DNA of 64,000 nucleotides from Neobacillus drentensis NBRC 102427 (GCF_001591445.1 NZ_BCUX01000008.1:62001-126000), one strand, 5' to 3'. Counted from the stretch's first letter, positions 25,416-34,903 are shown. Numbers and translations: made by a program. The notes: a model not told the origin generated them from the letters alone.

Positions 25416-26015
25416 TTATTTAAACCAGCCCTTTTCCTTAGATTGGGTGATAGCCTCAATTCGATTTTTAACTTCAAGTTTGTCGAGGATAATGGAGATA
25501 TAATTTCTGACTGTTCCTGTTTTGATGCTCAGCTCTTCCGCGATTTCTTTTGTGTTTTTACCATCTGCAACGAGCTCTAACACCTCTTTTTCTCTGTCGG
25601 TTAGCGGATTTTCTTCTCCGTATACATCATCCATTAATTCCGGTGCATAAATTCGTCTTCCTGACATTACACTTCGGATGGAATTAGCCAACTCTTCGCT
25701 AGGACTATCCTTCAACAAATAGCCGCTTACACCGGCCTTTACTGCACGTTGAAAATATCCGGTTCGGGCAAATGTCGTTAAAATGATTACTTTACAGCCC
25801 AAACCCTTTAGCTCTTCAGCTGCCTCAAGTCCGCTCTTACCCGGCATTTCAATATCCATAATACAAACATCCGGTTGAAGCTTTTTCACCAGCGAAACCG
25901 CCTCTTCTCCGTTTGAAGCCTTACCGACAACTTCCATGTCATCTTCCAAATTTAGCAGTGAACCAAAGGCTCCTAAAAGCATTTGCTGATCTTCAGCAAT
26001 CACGATTTTAATCAT
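25416..26015 (-). CDS. desR: Response regulator DesR
   Basis: A NarL/LuxR-type regulator of 199 residues, very close to B. subtilis DesR, which activates the membrane desaturase gene on cold shock. The receiver holds E8-D9 and D54 (CIMDIEMPG); LTTFAR and LLKDSPSEELANSIRSVM are typical of DesR. The C-terminal helix-turn-helix is LTDREKEVLELVADGKNTKEIA. ATG 26015 follows AGGGGGG. It ends the desK-desR operon, starting 3 nt after desK stops. The target gene des is not adjacent, unlike in B. subtilis, so its target must lie elsewhere. Confidence 0.9.
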   Translation of the reverse strand: MIKIVIAEDQQMLLGAFGSLLNLEDDMEVVGKASNGEEAVSLVKKLQPDVCIMDIEMPGKSGLEAAEELKGLGCKVIILTTFARTGYFQRAVKAGVSGYLLKDSPSEELANSIRSVMSGRRIYAPELMDDVYGEENPLTDREKEVLELVADGKNTKEIAEELSIKTGTVRNYISIILDKLEVKNRIEAITQSKEKGWFK

Positions 26016-26018
26016 TTT

Positions 26019-27146
26019 TTATCCCCCTGTTCTAGGCTTGACATCATTCGGTACACTTATAATTAATGTTGTTCCATCTTTTATCAATATTTCAAGTCTT
26101 CCATTAATAAATTCCAGCCGTTCTTTCATGCCAATCAGCCCATGTCCTTCAGCTGACTTTTCCTTCTCCCCCTTAAAAATGCCATCGTCCTTAATCTTCA
26201 TTACTAATTCCTTCAACGATTGCTCAATGGATATGGAACACGACTTTGCTTCACTATGTTTAACGACATTATTTACAGCCTCTTTTAAACACATGCTTAG
26301 AATATTCTCTGTTAACAGCGAGACACAGGTTGGTGAAAAGTCTCCATCACTGACAAAATTAATCTGCGCTGCCCTAAGGATTTGTTCCACCCGAAGGATT
26401 TCATCCTTCAAGCGGATTCCTCGCATCGAAGAAACCATCTTTCTAACTTCACTTAAAGCCGTTCGAGCAGTTTGCTGAACATCCTTCAATTCATTCCTTG
26501 CCTGATCAGGGTCTTTTGAGATTAATTTTCGTGCTAAATCTGATTTCAACCCTATAAGTGAAAGTTTTTGTCCAAGTGTATCATGAAGGTCACGTGCTAT
26601 TCGCTGCCTTTCTTCTATTTTGACAAGTTCTGAAATCCGTTTATTTGCATCACTTAACTTTTCTTCAAGCTGTCCTCTCTCCTTGCGATTATGAATGCTA
26701 AACGGGAGAAGTATCACACTAATCCAGATAATGATAACAAATGGTAATTGTTGTAGAAATAATTTTTCATGCATGACGATGCTGAAGTTGATTGAAACAG
26801 ATGTGCTAAACAAATGAATAAAATACAAGGTCAAAAAGGCAACCCTATCTTTTATATTTCCTATGAAATAGGCAAGGAAAAAAGCAAAATAAACGTAATT
26901 GAAAAGGCTGTTCGCAGTGATCGAAATTCCAATCAAAATCAACGTCCATAAATAAACCGGCCATCCTTTTGAAATGAACGCAATCCGGTAAAAGATAAAG
27001 AATAGCAGTGTCAGTAAAATTCCAACAACTATTTCAATCGTGGAAGGTGACTGGAAGATAAAGTAAAACGGCAAAATACCAAGAATCGTCCATATATACG
27101 GTGCAATCCCATTATTTTTTTGAAATGTCATATACTTTTTTATCAT
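26019..27146 (-). CDS. desK: Sensor histidine kinase DesK
   Basis: A membrane thermosensor kinase of the HPK7 family, 375 residues, that senses membrane order through its N-terminal helices. About five hydrophobic segments occupy residues 13-150. A linker coiled coil (RKERGQLEEKLSDANKRI) leads to the H-box RIARDLHDTLGQKLS, with the phosphoacceptor His near residue 188. The ATPase domain shows LKEAVNNVVKHSEA and GHGLIGMKERLEF. All key residues are intact. It is upstream of and cotranscribed with desR. The specific name rests on the very high similarity of its partner regulator and on matching length. Confidence 0.88.
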   Translation of the reverse strand: MIKKYMTFQKNNGIAPYIWTILGILPFYFIFQSPSTIEIVVGILLTLLFFIFYRIAFISKGWPVYLWTLILIGISITANSLFNYVYFAFFLAYFIGNIKDRVAFLTLYFIHLFSTSVSINFSIVMHEKLFLQQLPFVIIIWISVILLPFSIHNRKERGQLEEKLSDANKRISELVKIEERQRIARDLHDTLGQKLSLIGLKSDLARKLISKDPDQARNELKDVQQTARTALSEVRKMVSSMRGIRLKDEILRVEQILRAAQINFVSDGDFSPTCVSLLTENILSMCLKEAVNNVVKHSEAKSCSISIEQSLKELVMKIKDDGIFKGEKEKSAEGHGLIGMKERLEFINGRLEILIKDGTTLIISVPNDVKPRTGG

Positions 27147-27326
27147 GAACGAAACCCCATTTTCACCTTTAATCCTTCATTCTCATATCATAACTCAAAG
27201 TAGCAATGGATTGAAAATTTGTTCTACCTGGCTCATTCCATATATGTTGTTTACACCCATATGTAATATTTTCCCACAGATAATTATATAATACACTAAT
27301 CAGAATTTTATACACGTTTAGACCGT

Positions 27327-27355
27327 TTGAATATTGGAAATACAGGTTGTTATAA
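27327..27355 (+). promoter_or_regulatory. Possible sigma-A promoter of hydrolase A
   Basis: TTGAAT and TTATAA are separated by 17 nt just upstream of the start at 27374. The implied transcript start is very close to the ribosome site, so a more distal promoter is also possible. Confidence 0.35.
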
Positions 27356-27373
27356 AACAACTAGGAGGAATGG

Positions 27374-28156
27374 ATGTTGAGAGAAATATTCAAAAATTGC
27401 TCCGAAATTCCTTATTTGCGTCTTGGTGCCGGTGAACCATTAGTTTTTCTTCACGGACTTGGTGAAGTGAAGGAGGGGTGGGGAAATCAATTTGAATTTG
27501 CGAATCAGTATGACTTAATTATCCCTGATTTACGAGGTCATGGAGAGTATATTACACCTGGAGAGATATCAATAAAAAACTTTGCTTATGATGTTATTAG
27601 CCTATTAAAAGGCCTCGGAATTGAAAGCGCACACATTTGTGGGTTATCAATGGGTGGAATTGTAGCGCAAGAAATTTATCGTCAAGCACCCGAAATGTGC
27701 CGCTCCTTAATGCTGGTAAGCACGTTACATTTTGCTCCACATCATCTTGGCAAACTATTTACAGACTTTCGGAAAAATCGATCAGAAAATAAATCTCTTG
27801 AGGATATAACAGAAAGGTCTGCGAAGGTTTGCCTCTATTCTTGGACAAAAGAAAATATCGACAGCTTTTCTCAATTTTACAAACCAAATAAAGAATTCTT
27901 CTTTAAATCCATGGATGCCTGTCTAAAAGTAAATAATATCACATTACTTCCAACAATCAAGGTTCCCACCCTAATTATTGGCGGCCAGTATGATTCGGTG
28001 ATCCCTGTTTGGGTACAGCTCATGATGCACAAACAAATTCGCCACTCCGAATTTGTTATTTTCAGGAATACCGGCCATATTGCAAAGTTAGAGGCGAAGG
28101 ATGAATTCAATCAAGTTCTATGGACATTTTTGAACAAACATAGAATGGCAAGTTAA
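27374..28156 (+). CDS. Alpha/beta hydrolase A, paralog beside the PHA operon
   Basis: A 260-residue cytoplasmic hydrolase. The triad is visible as GLSMGG (Ser near residue 98), the Asp in GGQYDSVIPVW (near 200) and the His in NTGHIAKLE (near 231); the oxyanion motif is FLHGLGEVKEGW. It is a close paralog of the protein at 34032-34811, with long identical runs such as QYDLIIPDLRGHGE. It converges on phaC and lies at the left edge of the PHA locus. An intracellular PHA depolymerase or oligomer hydrolase role is a context-based guess. ATG 27374 follows AGGAGG. Confidence 0.82.
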   Translation: MLREIFKNCSEIPYLRLGAGEPLVFLHGLGEVKEGWGNQFEFANQYDLIIPDLRGHGEYITPGEISIKNFAYDVISLLKGLGIESAHICGLSMGGIVAQEIYRQAPEMCRSLMLVSTLHFAPHHLGKLFTDFRKNRSENKSLEDITERSAKVCLYSWTKENIDSFSQFYKPNKEFFFKSMDACLKVNNITLLPTIKVPTLIIGGQYDSVIPVWVQLMMHKQIRHSEFVIFRNTGHIAKLEAKDEFNQVLWTFLNKHRMAS

Positions 28157-28232
28157 AGGGGAAGGATTAACCTTCCTCTTCTCATTGCCTCTACTTATTA
28201 TATATTTCCTTGTACCATACTTTAGTACAAAA

Positions 28233-29306
28233 TCATTTTGAGAGCTGTTTTGAGCGACTGGATGCCCATTGATCAACAATTCCCGCAAACATGCCGGATA
28301 ATGCAAGTCCAACATGGCCTGATTCAACGCAAAGATATGTTTTATCCTTACTTGATACTAAATCCATAATTGGCTTACTTTGATTTTCCAAAACTAAGTT
28401 ATCTCTAGAACCAGAGATAACAAATAGATTGGCCTCAATATTACTTAAATCCACCTTTTTATTTCCAACTAAAAATTCCCCTTTTACCAGCTTGTTATCT
28501 CTCATCAGGTCATTGGCTAACTGTTTGTAAGCCTCTCCCGTAAAAGGAACTTGATCAAGCGTCCACTTGTTCATTCGACGCCACTTATCCACATAACGCT
28601 GATCGTGGGCTCGATTTAAAAGCGTGGTATAGTTAGTAAAATAGATAGGTGATCCAACCGCTCTAAACATCATTTCAACATATTTAGGTGGGACAACCCC
28701 ATAAACATCGAGAAGATGTTCAATCGTAAAATCCCCATTTTTGAAGCCCTCAGCCCATTTCTCCGGTCCGACTATCGTGGAGAAATCAATGGGTACAGTA
28801 GCTACAATTAAATTTTTAATTGGTTCTTCCGCAATCGATGCATAGATAGATGCGATCGTACCGCCTAAACAGTAGCCAACTAATGTAATTTCTTCAACAT
28901 CAGAATGGCGTATCGCCCGCTTCACAGCTGTTTTTAAATATTTCTCAATATAGGTGTCGAGACCGATTTTTTTGTCCTCATAGCCTGGTGTACCCCAATC
29001 CAATAAATACACATCATAGCCCATATCCGTTAGTTTTTTAATAACACTAGACTTTGGATCAATATCTAAAATATAGGGTTTATTAAAAAGTGAGTACACG
29101 AAAAACAATGGAATTTCATATTTTTTCTGTTTGGCAGGATAATACCATAACACTGATTTATTCTTTCTCCAAACCTCAGTTCTTGGAGTCTGACCTATCC
29201 TGGGCTCCGGTTCACTTAATAGCTTAAAGACATTAGCCCAACGTTCCATTTCTTTCTGGTAATCCACATCGGGAATTAGCCCTTTGAAAGGTGTTTCAGT
29301 TGCCAC
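28233..29306 (-). CDS. phaC: Class IV polyhydroxyalkanoate synthase subunit PhaC
   Basis: The catalytic subunit that polymerises hydroxyacyl-CoA into storage polyester on PHA granules. At 357 residues it fits the short class III/IV enzymes. The lipase-like box GYCLGG carries the nucleophilic Cys in place of Ser, with Asp in ISGSRDNLV and His in ESGHVGLALSG. The LLDWGTPGYEDKKIGLDTYIE segment is typical of the family. It works as a heteromer with PhaR, encoded directly upstream (21 nt). Last gene of the PHA operon. No intrinsic terminator is obvious except a GGGGAAGG/CCTTCC hairpin at about 28158-28180. Confidence 0.93.
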   Translation of the reverse strand: MATETPFKGLIPDVDYQKEMERWANVFKLLSEPEPRIGQTPRTEVWRKNKSVLWYYPAKQKKYEIPLFFVYSLFNKPYILDIDPKSSVIKKLTDMGYDVYLLDWGTPGYEDKKIGLDTYIEKYLKTAVKRAIRHSDVEEITLVGYCLGGTIASIYASIAEEPIKNLIVATVPIDFSTIVGPEKWAEGFKNGDFTIEHLLDVYGVVPPKYVEMMFRAVGSPIYFTNYTTLLNRAHDQRYVDKWRRMNKWTLDQVPFTGEAYKQLANDLMRDNKLVKGEFLVGNKKVDLSNIEANLFVISGSRDNLVLENQSKPIMDLVSSKDKTYLCVESGHVGLALSGMFAGIVDQWASSRSKQLSK

Positions 29307-29327
29307 TATCCTACCTCCATTTCAATT

Positions 29328-29894
29328 TTATTTTGATATTCCTGACCCGTGTAGCTCACGTTCCGCGTCTTTGTCTTTATTGATAAGAGTTTTTAAAGCC
29401 TCAAACTCTTCTTTAAAATTCGATAATTTCGAAAGTTCAAACTTCATTTCTTGAAGTTCTGCATGTAGTTTTTTTGATTCAACTTGCTCTTTTTTCGATT
29501 TTACTAATTCTGTTTTAAGCTGCTTCGTCAGTTTAATAATTTCTTTGGAAATTTCTACAACACTCTCAATTTCTTTGCTTTGCGTTTTCATGGAATCCTG
29601 CAAGTTCCAAATTTGTTCCTCGAGAGCTTCAATTTTCTCTTCCGCTTGAATGGTTAAGTTTGCCACATTAGAGACATCATTTTTAGTTGGCAGATTTAAC
29701 ACATTAGCAAGTGCTTCTTGATTCTTTTTAAATGTATCAAGATAACGGGAGTTAAATTCTGTTCCTATATTTGACATTTTCACGACATCCTTGTTATCAG
29801 TCAAAAGATAGAAAAAGTCATTCAACTGTTTTTCCCATAATAGACTAAGCTTATGAATGGATTCATATGGATCGAAAGGTTTTTTACCCGACAT
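29328..29894 (-). CDS. phaR: PHA synthase regulatory subunit PhaR
   Basis: The non-catalytic partner that class IV PhaC needs for activity. The 188-residue protein is largely helical and coiled coil from about residue 85. It carries the PhaR hallmark LNLPTKNDVSNVANLTIQAE followed by EEKIEALEEQIWNLQ. The start is ATG 29894, eight bases after AGGAG; the GTG at 29903 abuts the ribosome site. It is directly upstream of phaC, as in B. megaterium. Confidence is high from motif and position. Confidence 0.85.
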   Translation of the reverse strand: MSGKKPFDPYESIHKLSLLWEKQLNDFFYLLTDNKDVVKMSNIGTEFNSRYLDTFKKNQEALANVLNLPTKNDVSNVANLTIQAEEKIEALEEQIWNLQDSMKTQSKEIESVVEISKEIIKLTKQLKTELVKSKKEQVESKKLHAELQEMKFELSKLSNFKEEFEALKTLINKDKDAERELHGSGISK

Positions 29895-29916
29895 TACTTC
29901 CACTCCTATGATGAAA

Positions 29917-30540
29917 TTATTTAGATTGATCGTTTGTAGTTTTCATATAGTTTTGAAATGGGAGCATCGCACTTTTCACTTGCTTTGCAAACATATTCAC
30001 AAATACTTTTTGATTTTCATATAGAACATTGCTAGTTTTCTTCACACTTTCAATATATTTTTCTCTGCCATTTTTCCGATAAGCAATATATTGTTCAACT
30101 GTTTCTACAAACTTATCTAGAGCTTCCAATTGACCAGTTATTAATGATTGGGTAGGAGTTAACAATAGGTGAGCTGTTTTGTTTTGAATGTCTTCAACTA
30201 CTTTGTTAATTTCTTCATATGATTTTACTGGAAATAAATTCTGTAGAGAAGTTGTTGTCACAAGTAATTCTTCGCGAGCTGATTTTTCCCACTCTTTGAT
30301 TTCCATTCCAAATTGTGCCGAAACCGTGATAGCATTTTCCTGATTCTGTTTAAGCTTTTCCACATAGTTCTTTACAGCTTCCAAGAAAAGTTCATCCCGT
30401 TTGTTAAAACGTTCTGTCAAAGCATCCAATTCATTAAACCCAAGCTTCCATAGAAGATCTAGACTTGTTAAATCCTTCTCCCCATCAACCTTCGTTTCTT
30501 GATTTTCAACCTCTAATACAGCTTCAGTTTTTTTTGTCAT
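29917..30540 (-). CDS. Phasin-like PHA granule protein (PhaP-like)
   Basis: A 207-residue, almost wholly helical protein without signal peptide or membrane helix. Amphipathic stretches such as FNKRDELFLEAVKNYVEKLK and ALDKFVETVEQYIAYRKNGR fit the Bacillus phasin family, which coats PHA granules. Its place between two PhaR-like genes supports the call. The ATG at 30540 follows GGAGGAG and overlaps the upstream gene by 17 nt. The N-terminal 25 residues are acidic and variable. The alternative is a generic coiled-coil protein, but the context makes phasin likelier. Confidence 0.7.
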   Translation of the reverse strand: MTKKTEAVLEVENQETKVDGEKDLTSLDLLWKLGFNELDALTERFNKRDELFLEAVKNYVEKLKQNQENAITVSAQFGMEIKEWEKSAREELLVTTTSLQNLFPVKSYEEINKVVEDIQNKTAHLLLTPTQSLITGQLEALDKFVETVEQYIAYRKNGREKYIESVKKTSNVLYENQKVFVNMFAKQVKSAMLPFQNYMKTTNDQSK

Positions 30541-31006
30541 TGTTTTTCTCCTCCATTTTCATGTGATCTGAATGAAATAATTGTTTTAAATCTATTAACT
30601 CGGATTCTAAGCTTTTTATCTTACAGTCGTGTATATCCCTTGCCTCCATTTCTAAAACAGATAGCAGGGCTTCACATGACATCCGAACCATACTTAACTG
30701 GATATTATTCTTTTGTTGTGCTTGTTTAATCTCATAGATTGTTTCATCAAGAAAATCTAATTTCCCCTCATAATCTACGATTCTTACAGAAATAGCACTT
30801 ATTTCATCTTTATTCGGAAGGTCTAAATGCTTTAACCATCTAGTTGTTAATCTTTTCTGAATTCTTATTCGTTTCACGTGTGCATCCAGTGCCCTCCCCA
30901 AAGCCAATGTAAAGCTGCGTGTATTGGTATGGGCATGGATTTGTTCATTCCATTTTTTTTCTAGCTTTTTATAAAAAGTATCCATTTCTTGGTGGGTGAA
31001 CTTCAT
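30524..31006 (-). CDS. Second PhaR-like helical subunit
   Basis: A 160-residue helical protein with a PhaR-like core: HLDLPNKDEISAISVRIVDYE followed by GKLDFLDETIYEIKQ matches the LPTK-D-VS hallmark of the neighbouring PhaR. It is shorter and more basic at the N terminus (KRIRIQKRLTTRWLKH). It may be a diverged phaR duplicate, a granule-associated regulator or an alternative synthase subunit. ATG 31006 follows GAGGGG. It begins a tightly spaced run phaR-like - phaP - phaR - phaC. The function is inferred from similarity visible by eye. Confidence 0.65.
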   Translation of the reverse strand: MKFTHQEMDTFYKKLEKKWNEQIHAHTNTRSFTLALGRALDAHVKRIRIQKRLTTRWLKHLDLPNKDEISAISVRIVDYEGKLDFLDETIYEIKQAQQKNNIQLSMVRMSCEALLSVLEMEARDIHDCKIKSLESELIDLKQLFHSDHMKMEEKNNDKKN

Positions 31007-31043
31007 CTAAACCCCTCTTAACTAACTGGCCATTCTCTACTTA

Positions 31044-31823
31044 TTACTGTACACTGGCAGTTGTGCCTCCGTCAACGACAAGTACATGACCATAAACATA
31101 GTTAGAAGCATCCGAAGCCAAGAAAAGTGCAGGACCCTTCATATCATCATCGGAACCAAAACGTCCCGCTGGTGTCCTCTCAAGGATTTTTTCACCTGAG
31201 TAATCCAGGATGGCTTTTGCCATTTTTGTTGGAAAAAATCCCGGGGCAATTGCATTCACATGGACATTAAAAGGAGCCAATTTAACAGCTAAATCCTTTG
31301 TTAATGTAATGACAGCACCCTTGCTTGCAGCATAACCTATTGCATCCATGACTAATGGATCTTGACCACCCATACCCGCTATCGATGCAATATTGATAAT
31401 CTTACCTGATTTTTGCTTTACCATAATTTTACCAACTGCTTGAGAAAATAAGAAGACTGCCTTAAGATTAATATCCATTACCTTATCCCACTTATCTTCA
31501 GGCATATCTAATGCAGGGGCTCCCCAACTGGTACCACTGTTATTAACCAAAATATCAATCCGGCCAAACTCCTTCATGGTTTCGTCAACAACAAGTTGGA
31601 TATCGGTAGGGTTGGCAACGTCACACTTTAATGCAAGTGAGCGAACCCCTTTTTCTTTAAGCGCTGCGCAGAATTGTTGACATGCATCAAGATTTCTCGA
31701 ACAAACGACCACATTAGCTCCTGCTTCCGCATAAGCGACAGCGATTTGCTGACCTAAACCTCTTCCTCCGCCTGTAATAATCGCAGTTTTACCTTTTAAA
31801 TTAAAAAGTTCTTGAATATTCAT
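31044..31823 (-). CDS. SDR family oxidoreductase
   Basis: A 259-residue short-chain dehydrogenase with the NAD(P) motif TGGGRGLGQ (residues 17-25), the NNSGTS stretch, the Ser of NIASIAG, the catalytic YAASK and the PGFFPTKM region. It resembles gluconate 5-dehydrogenase/FabG-like SDRs more than acetoacetyl-CoA reductase PhaB by eye, though the operon position would suit a 3-ketoacyl-CoA reductase supplying PhaC. ATG 31823 follows GGGAG. It lies 16 nt after the acyl-CoA ligase gene. The acceptor specificity is open. Confidence 0.85.
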   Translation of the reverse strand: MNIQELFNLKGKTAIITGGGRGLGQQIAVAYAEAGANVVVCSRNLDACQQFCAALKEKGVRSLALKCDVANPTDIQLVVDETMKEFGRIDILVNNSGTSWGAPALDMPEDKWDKVMDINLKAVFLFSQAVGKIMVKQKSGKIINIASIAGMGGQDPLVMDAIGYAASKGAVITLTKDLAVKLAPFNVHVNAIAPGFFPTKMAKAILDYSGEKILERTPAGRFGSDDDMKGPALFLASDASNYVYGHVLVVDGGTTASVQ

Positions 31824-31839
31824 CGGTTTCTCCCTTCTA

Positions 31840-33474
31840 TTAAGCTTTTACCTTTAATTTCTCTTGGTCTCTTAATACTCTTCTGAGTAGTTTTCCAACA
31901 GATGACTTTGGCAGTTCTTCAAGTATTTCTACTTGTTTTGGGGCCTTGTAGGGTGCAAGATTTTCTTTACCAAACTTCAGGATTTCCTCTGCGGTAATGG
32001 AAAATCCCCCCTTTAGTTTGACGAAGGCTTTTACCGTTTCCCCACGGTAGGAATTAGGAACTCCAATGACAAGTACTTCTTCAATACCTTCAAGCTGATA
32101 TAGCACATCTTCAATTTCGCTCGGATATACATTGTATCCGCTCGCAATAATCAAATCCTTCTTGCGGTCAACAATATAAAAATAGCCGTCCTCATCCATT
32201 TTTGCGATATCGCCTGTAAACAGCCAGCCATCCTTTAATACTTCGGCCGTATCTTCCGGACGATTCCAATAGCCCTTCATGACCTGTGGGCCTTGGATAA
32301 TTAATTCTCCTGCTTCGCCTATTGGAGCATCGACATACCCATTGGCTGTTTCATGAACAATTCTTGCAACCGTACTTTGAACAGGGATCCCAATACTCCC
32401 ATATTTTCTTGGGACGAACGGCGGACTAAAAATGGCCGTTGGGGCTGATTCAGAAAGACCGTATCCATCAAGCAGTTTTGCACCTGTTTTCTTTTCAAAC
32501 ATTTTTACTTGTTCTACAGGTAGTGGAGCACCGCCGCTGCTTAAGTAATACATGTCCTTAAAACTACAAGTATCTAAATCCGGTAAGCTATTTAGTGCAA
32601 AGTACATGGTTGGTACAGCTGACATTTGGAACGGCTTTTCACGATTAACCGTTTCCATTACTTCCCTTGCATCAAATCGAGGTAAGACAATCTGATTTGC
32701 CCCTTCCCTTATTCCACATAGCGCGACACTTGATAAACCATACACATGGAACATTGGCAAAACGGTTATCATCTTTAAATTTTCCGGTTTATTCTCACAA
32801 GCTTTATAAGCAAAATCACAAACTTGATTGAAATTGGCTAGGAGGTTGCGATGTGTAAGCATGACACCTTTAGATACACCAGTTGTTCCACCAGTATATT
32901 GTATAAGAGCAACGTCTTCAGATTGCTTTATCTCTACCTCTGGGATATTTACATCCTCTTCTAAAAATTCATCAAAATAATGATCGCCTTCTGCAAGGTC
33001 GACTTTTGCACCACCGAAACTTACTGCGATTATCTTCTTCAAGGATGTTTTGGATTGTAATTCTTTTATTCTTGGATAAAATGCATCAAACGCTACTATG
33101 TACTCAGAGCCAGAATCATTTAAAACGTGTTCTATTTCTCTTTCTACATACATTGGATTAACTTGAACAGCTATTCCTCCTAAACGAAAGGTACCAAATA
33201 GCGTGAATATGTAATGCGGGGAATTAGGAAGCATAATCGAAAGTCGATCACCCTTAGTAAATCCTGCTCGATGTAAGGCTGCAGCAAATTTATCGGTAAT
33301 CATTTTTGTATCGTTGTAAGTCCAAACCTGTCCATAGAAGGTAAAGGCAGGATTAGTATTATAACGATTGACAGAACCATGTAAAAAATCATAAAGAGAA
33401 TTGTGTTCAATATTCACATGCTCAGTAATTCTTGGATCATAAATTTTTAACCATGGCTTTTGCTGATAAACCAT
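31840..33474 (-). CDS. Long-chain acyl-CoA synthetase A in the PHA operon
   Basis: An AMP-forming ligase of about 544 residues that would activate fatty acids to CoA esters. Motifs seen are YTGGTTGVSKGVMLTH (P-loop), the GYGLSESAPT motif, DGWLFTGDIAKMDEDGYFYIVDRKKD and the catalytic Lys in LPKSSVGKLLRR near the C terminus. I start at MVYQQKPW (ATG 33474) by comparison with its paralog at 35782-37422, which begins the same way and shares most of its sequence. It is the first gene of the PHA operon, so fatty acids are a likely monomer source. Confidence 0.88.
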   Translation of the reverse strand: MVYQQKPWLKIYDPRITEHVNIEHNSLYDFLHGSVNRYNTNPAFTFYGQVWTYNDTKMITDKFAAALHRAGFTKGDRLSIMLPNSPHYIFTLFGTFRLGGIAVQVNPMYVEREIEHVLNDSGSEYIVAFDAFYPRIKELQSKTSLKKIIAVSFGGAKVDLAEGDHYFDEFLEEDVNIPEVEIKQSEDVALIQYTGGTTGVSKGVMLTHRNLLANFNQVCDFAYKACENKPENLKMITVLPMFHVYGLSSVALCGIREGANQIVLPRFDAREVMETVNREKPFQMSAVPTMYFALNSLPDLDTCSFKDMYYLSSGGAPLPVEQVKMFEKKTGAKLLDGYGLSESAPTAIFSPPFVPRKYGSIGIPVQSTVARIVHETANGYVDAPIGEAGELIIQGPQVMKGYWNRPEDTAEVLKDGWLFTGDIAKMDEDGYFYIVDRKKDLIIASGYNVYPSEIEDVLYQLEGIEEVLVIGVPNSYRGETVKAFVKLKGGFSITAEEILKFGKENLAPYKAPKQVEILEELPKSSVGKLLRRVLRDQEKLKVKA

Positions 33475-34031
33475 TAGATACGATGCCTCCTTAGGAATAC
33501 TAAAATTCAATAGTAATTATTCCATTTAAAAATGGTGCAATAACTATGAAGCGTTCATCTATATCTGTAATTAGAATATTAATATAGTTACGATTATTGT
33601 TGTAAATTGGGCATTTGTAAACCTTCCTCTTTCGACAAAATTCCACAAAAAATCCGTGATTCTTAAATAAAAAGAAATACTAATCTCCATAAATTAACTA
33701 TTAGTTTTTTAGGCATTTTCAAAAACATGAGAAAGATGACGAAAAATGTCGGAATATTTTTTCAATCCCGCACGATCCCGAGAGTAAAAATTCAAATAAA
33801 TAAACAAACATACCTATTCCCATCCTCCTTCCAAATTAATACAAAACACAAAAAGTAGTATTCTTCTATAACATTTCAACTAGGTGTCAGGCACCAAAGG
33901 AATACATTTGTACGTATAGAGAGGACATATGTGAAATGGTTCTTTTGTATTATTCTGAATTTTATAACAACAATTACTTTACAAATAGTGGCAACCCCCT
34001 TTATAGTAAAATTCAATAGGAGGGGTAAATT
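33475..34031. other. Intergenic region between divergent PHA operon and hydrolase B
   Basis: About 550 nt with no supportable gene. It must hold the promoters for the PHA operon (left) and hydrolase B (right). It is AT-rich and carries copy 4 of the 13-bp palindrome. Confidence 0.5.
33883..33895. repeat. Copy 4 of the intergenic palindrome
   Basis: An exact GGTGTCAGGCACC about 137 nt upstream of hydrolase B. Confidence 0.8.
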
Positions 34032-34811
34032 TTGAGTGAAATGACAATTCGTTACTCTGAAATTCCTTACTTACGTTTTGGTAAAGGTGAACCTCTGGTC
34101 TTTATTCACGGTCTAGGCGAGGTAAAGGAGGGCTGGAACAATCAGTTTGAATTTGCAGATCAGTATGACTTGATTATTCCTGATTTAAGGGGACATGGTG
34201 AGCATATCACTACTGAAAAGATTTCTATACCACACTTTGCTCGTGATATTATTAATCTATTGAAGAAACTCCAAATTGAAAGCGCACACATCTGTGGTTT
34301 ATCCATGGGAGGAATGGTGGCGCAGGAGATTTATCGTCAAGCGCCTCAGATGTGTCTCTCTTTAATGCTGGTAAGTACATTTCATTTTGTGCCAAAACCT
34401 TTAGCAAAGCTAATAATAAACTATCGGAGGGTTCGGTCACTTTCGAATAACCCCAGTCTGCCAAAAGAAACGGCTGCACGTATTTCACTTAATTCATGGA
34501 AGGGCAAAGTTTATGAGGATTTCCTTAAATTTTATAAGCCTAATCATGAGGTTTTTCTTAAATCAGTAAAAGCATGTCTCGAAGTAAATAATTTAAAACT
34601 ACTTCCTAAAATTAAAGTTCCCACATTAATCATGGGCTCTCAATATGATTCAGTCATCCCTGTATGGATGCAACTTTTAATGCATAAAAAAATTCGTCAT
34701 TCTGAATTTGTTATTATCAGGAATACGGGCCATATAGCCAAGTTAGAACAAAAGGATGCATTTAACAGGGTTCTCCGCAACTTTTTAAAGAAACACTCAA
34801 AAGTAAGTTAA
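34032..34811 (+). CDS. Alpha/beta hydrolase B, paralog of the 27374 gene
   Basis: A 259-residue hydrolase with the same triad layout as hydrolase A: GLSMGG, QYDSVIPVW and NTGHIAKLE. Roughly two thirds of aligned positions look identical by eye, and differences are concentrated in the lid region (about residues 120-165), which may change the substrate pocket. The start is TTG 34032, eight bases after AGGAGG. It reads away from the PHA operon. PHA or acyl-ester hydrolysis is inferred from context only. Confidence 0.82.
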   Translation: MSEMTIRYSEIPYLRFGKGEPLVFIHGLGEVKEGWNNQFEFADQYDLIIPDLRGHGEHITTEKISIPHFARDIINLLKKLQIESAHICGLSMGGMVAQEIYRQAPQMCLSLMLVSTFHFVPKPLAKLIINYRRVRSLSNNPSLPKETAARISLNSWKGKVYEDFLKFYKPNHEVFLKSVKACLEVNNLKLLPKIKVPTLIMGSQYDSVIPVWMQLLMHKKIRHSEFVIIRNTGHIAKLEQKDAFNRVLRNFLKKHSKVS

Positions 34812-34836
34812 GGGAAGAATTCCTTCTTCCCTTCTT
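34810..34836 (+). terminator. Weak terminator after hydrolase B
   Basis: The 10-bp inverted repeat AAGGGAAGAA/TTCTTCCCTT is followed by a CT-rich rather than pure T tract, so some read-through to the next hydrolase is likely. Confidence 0.55.
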
Positions 34837-34903
34837 CTATGTTCTTTCCTACTACTAATAATCATATAATTTACCGTATCTTTAAAAAGGAGGTTTATTA
34901 TAA

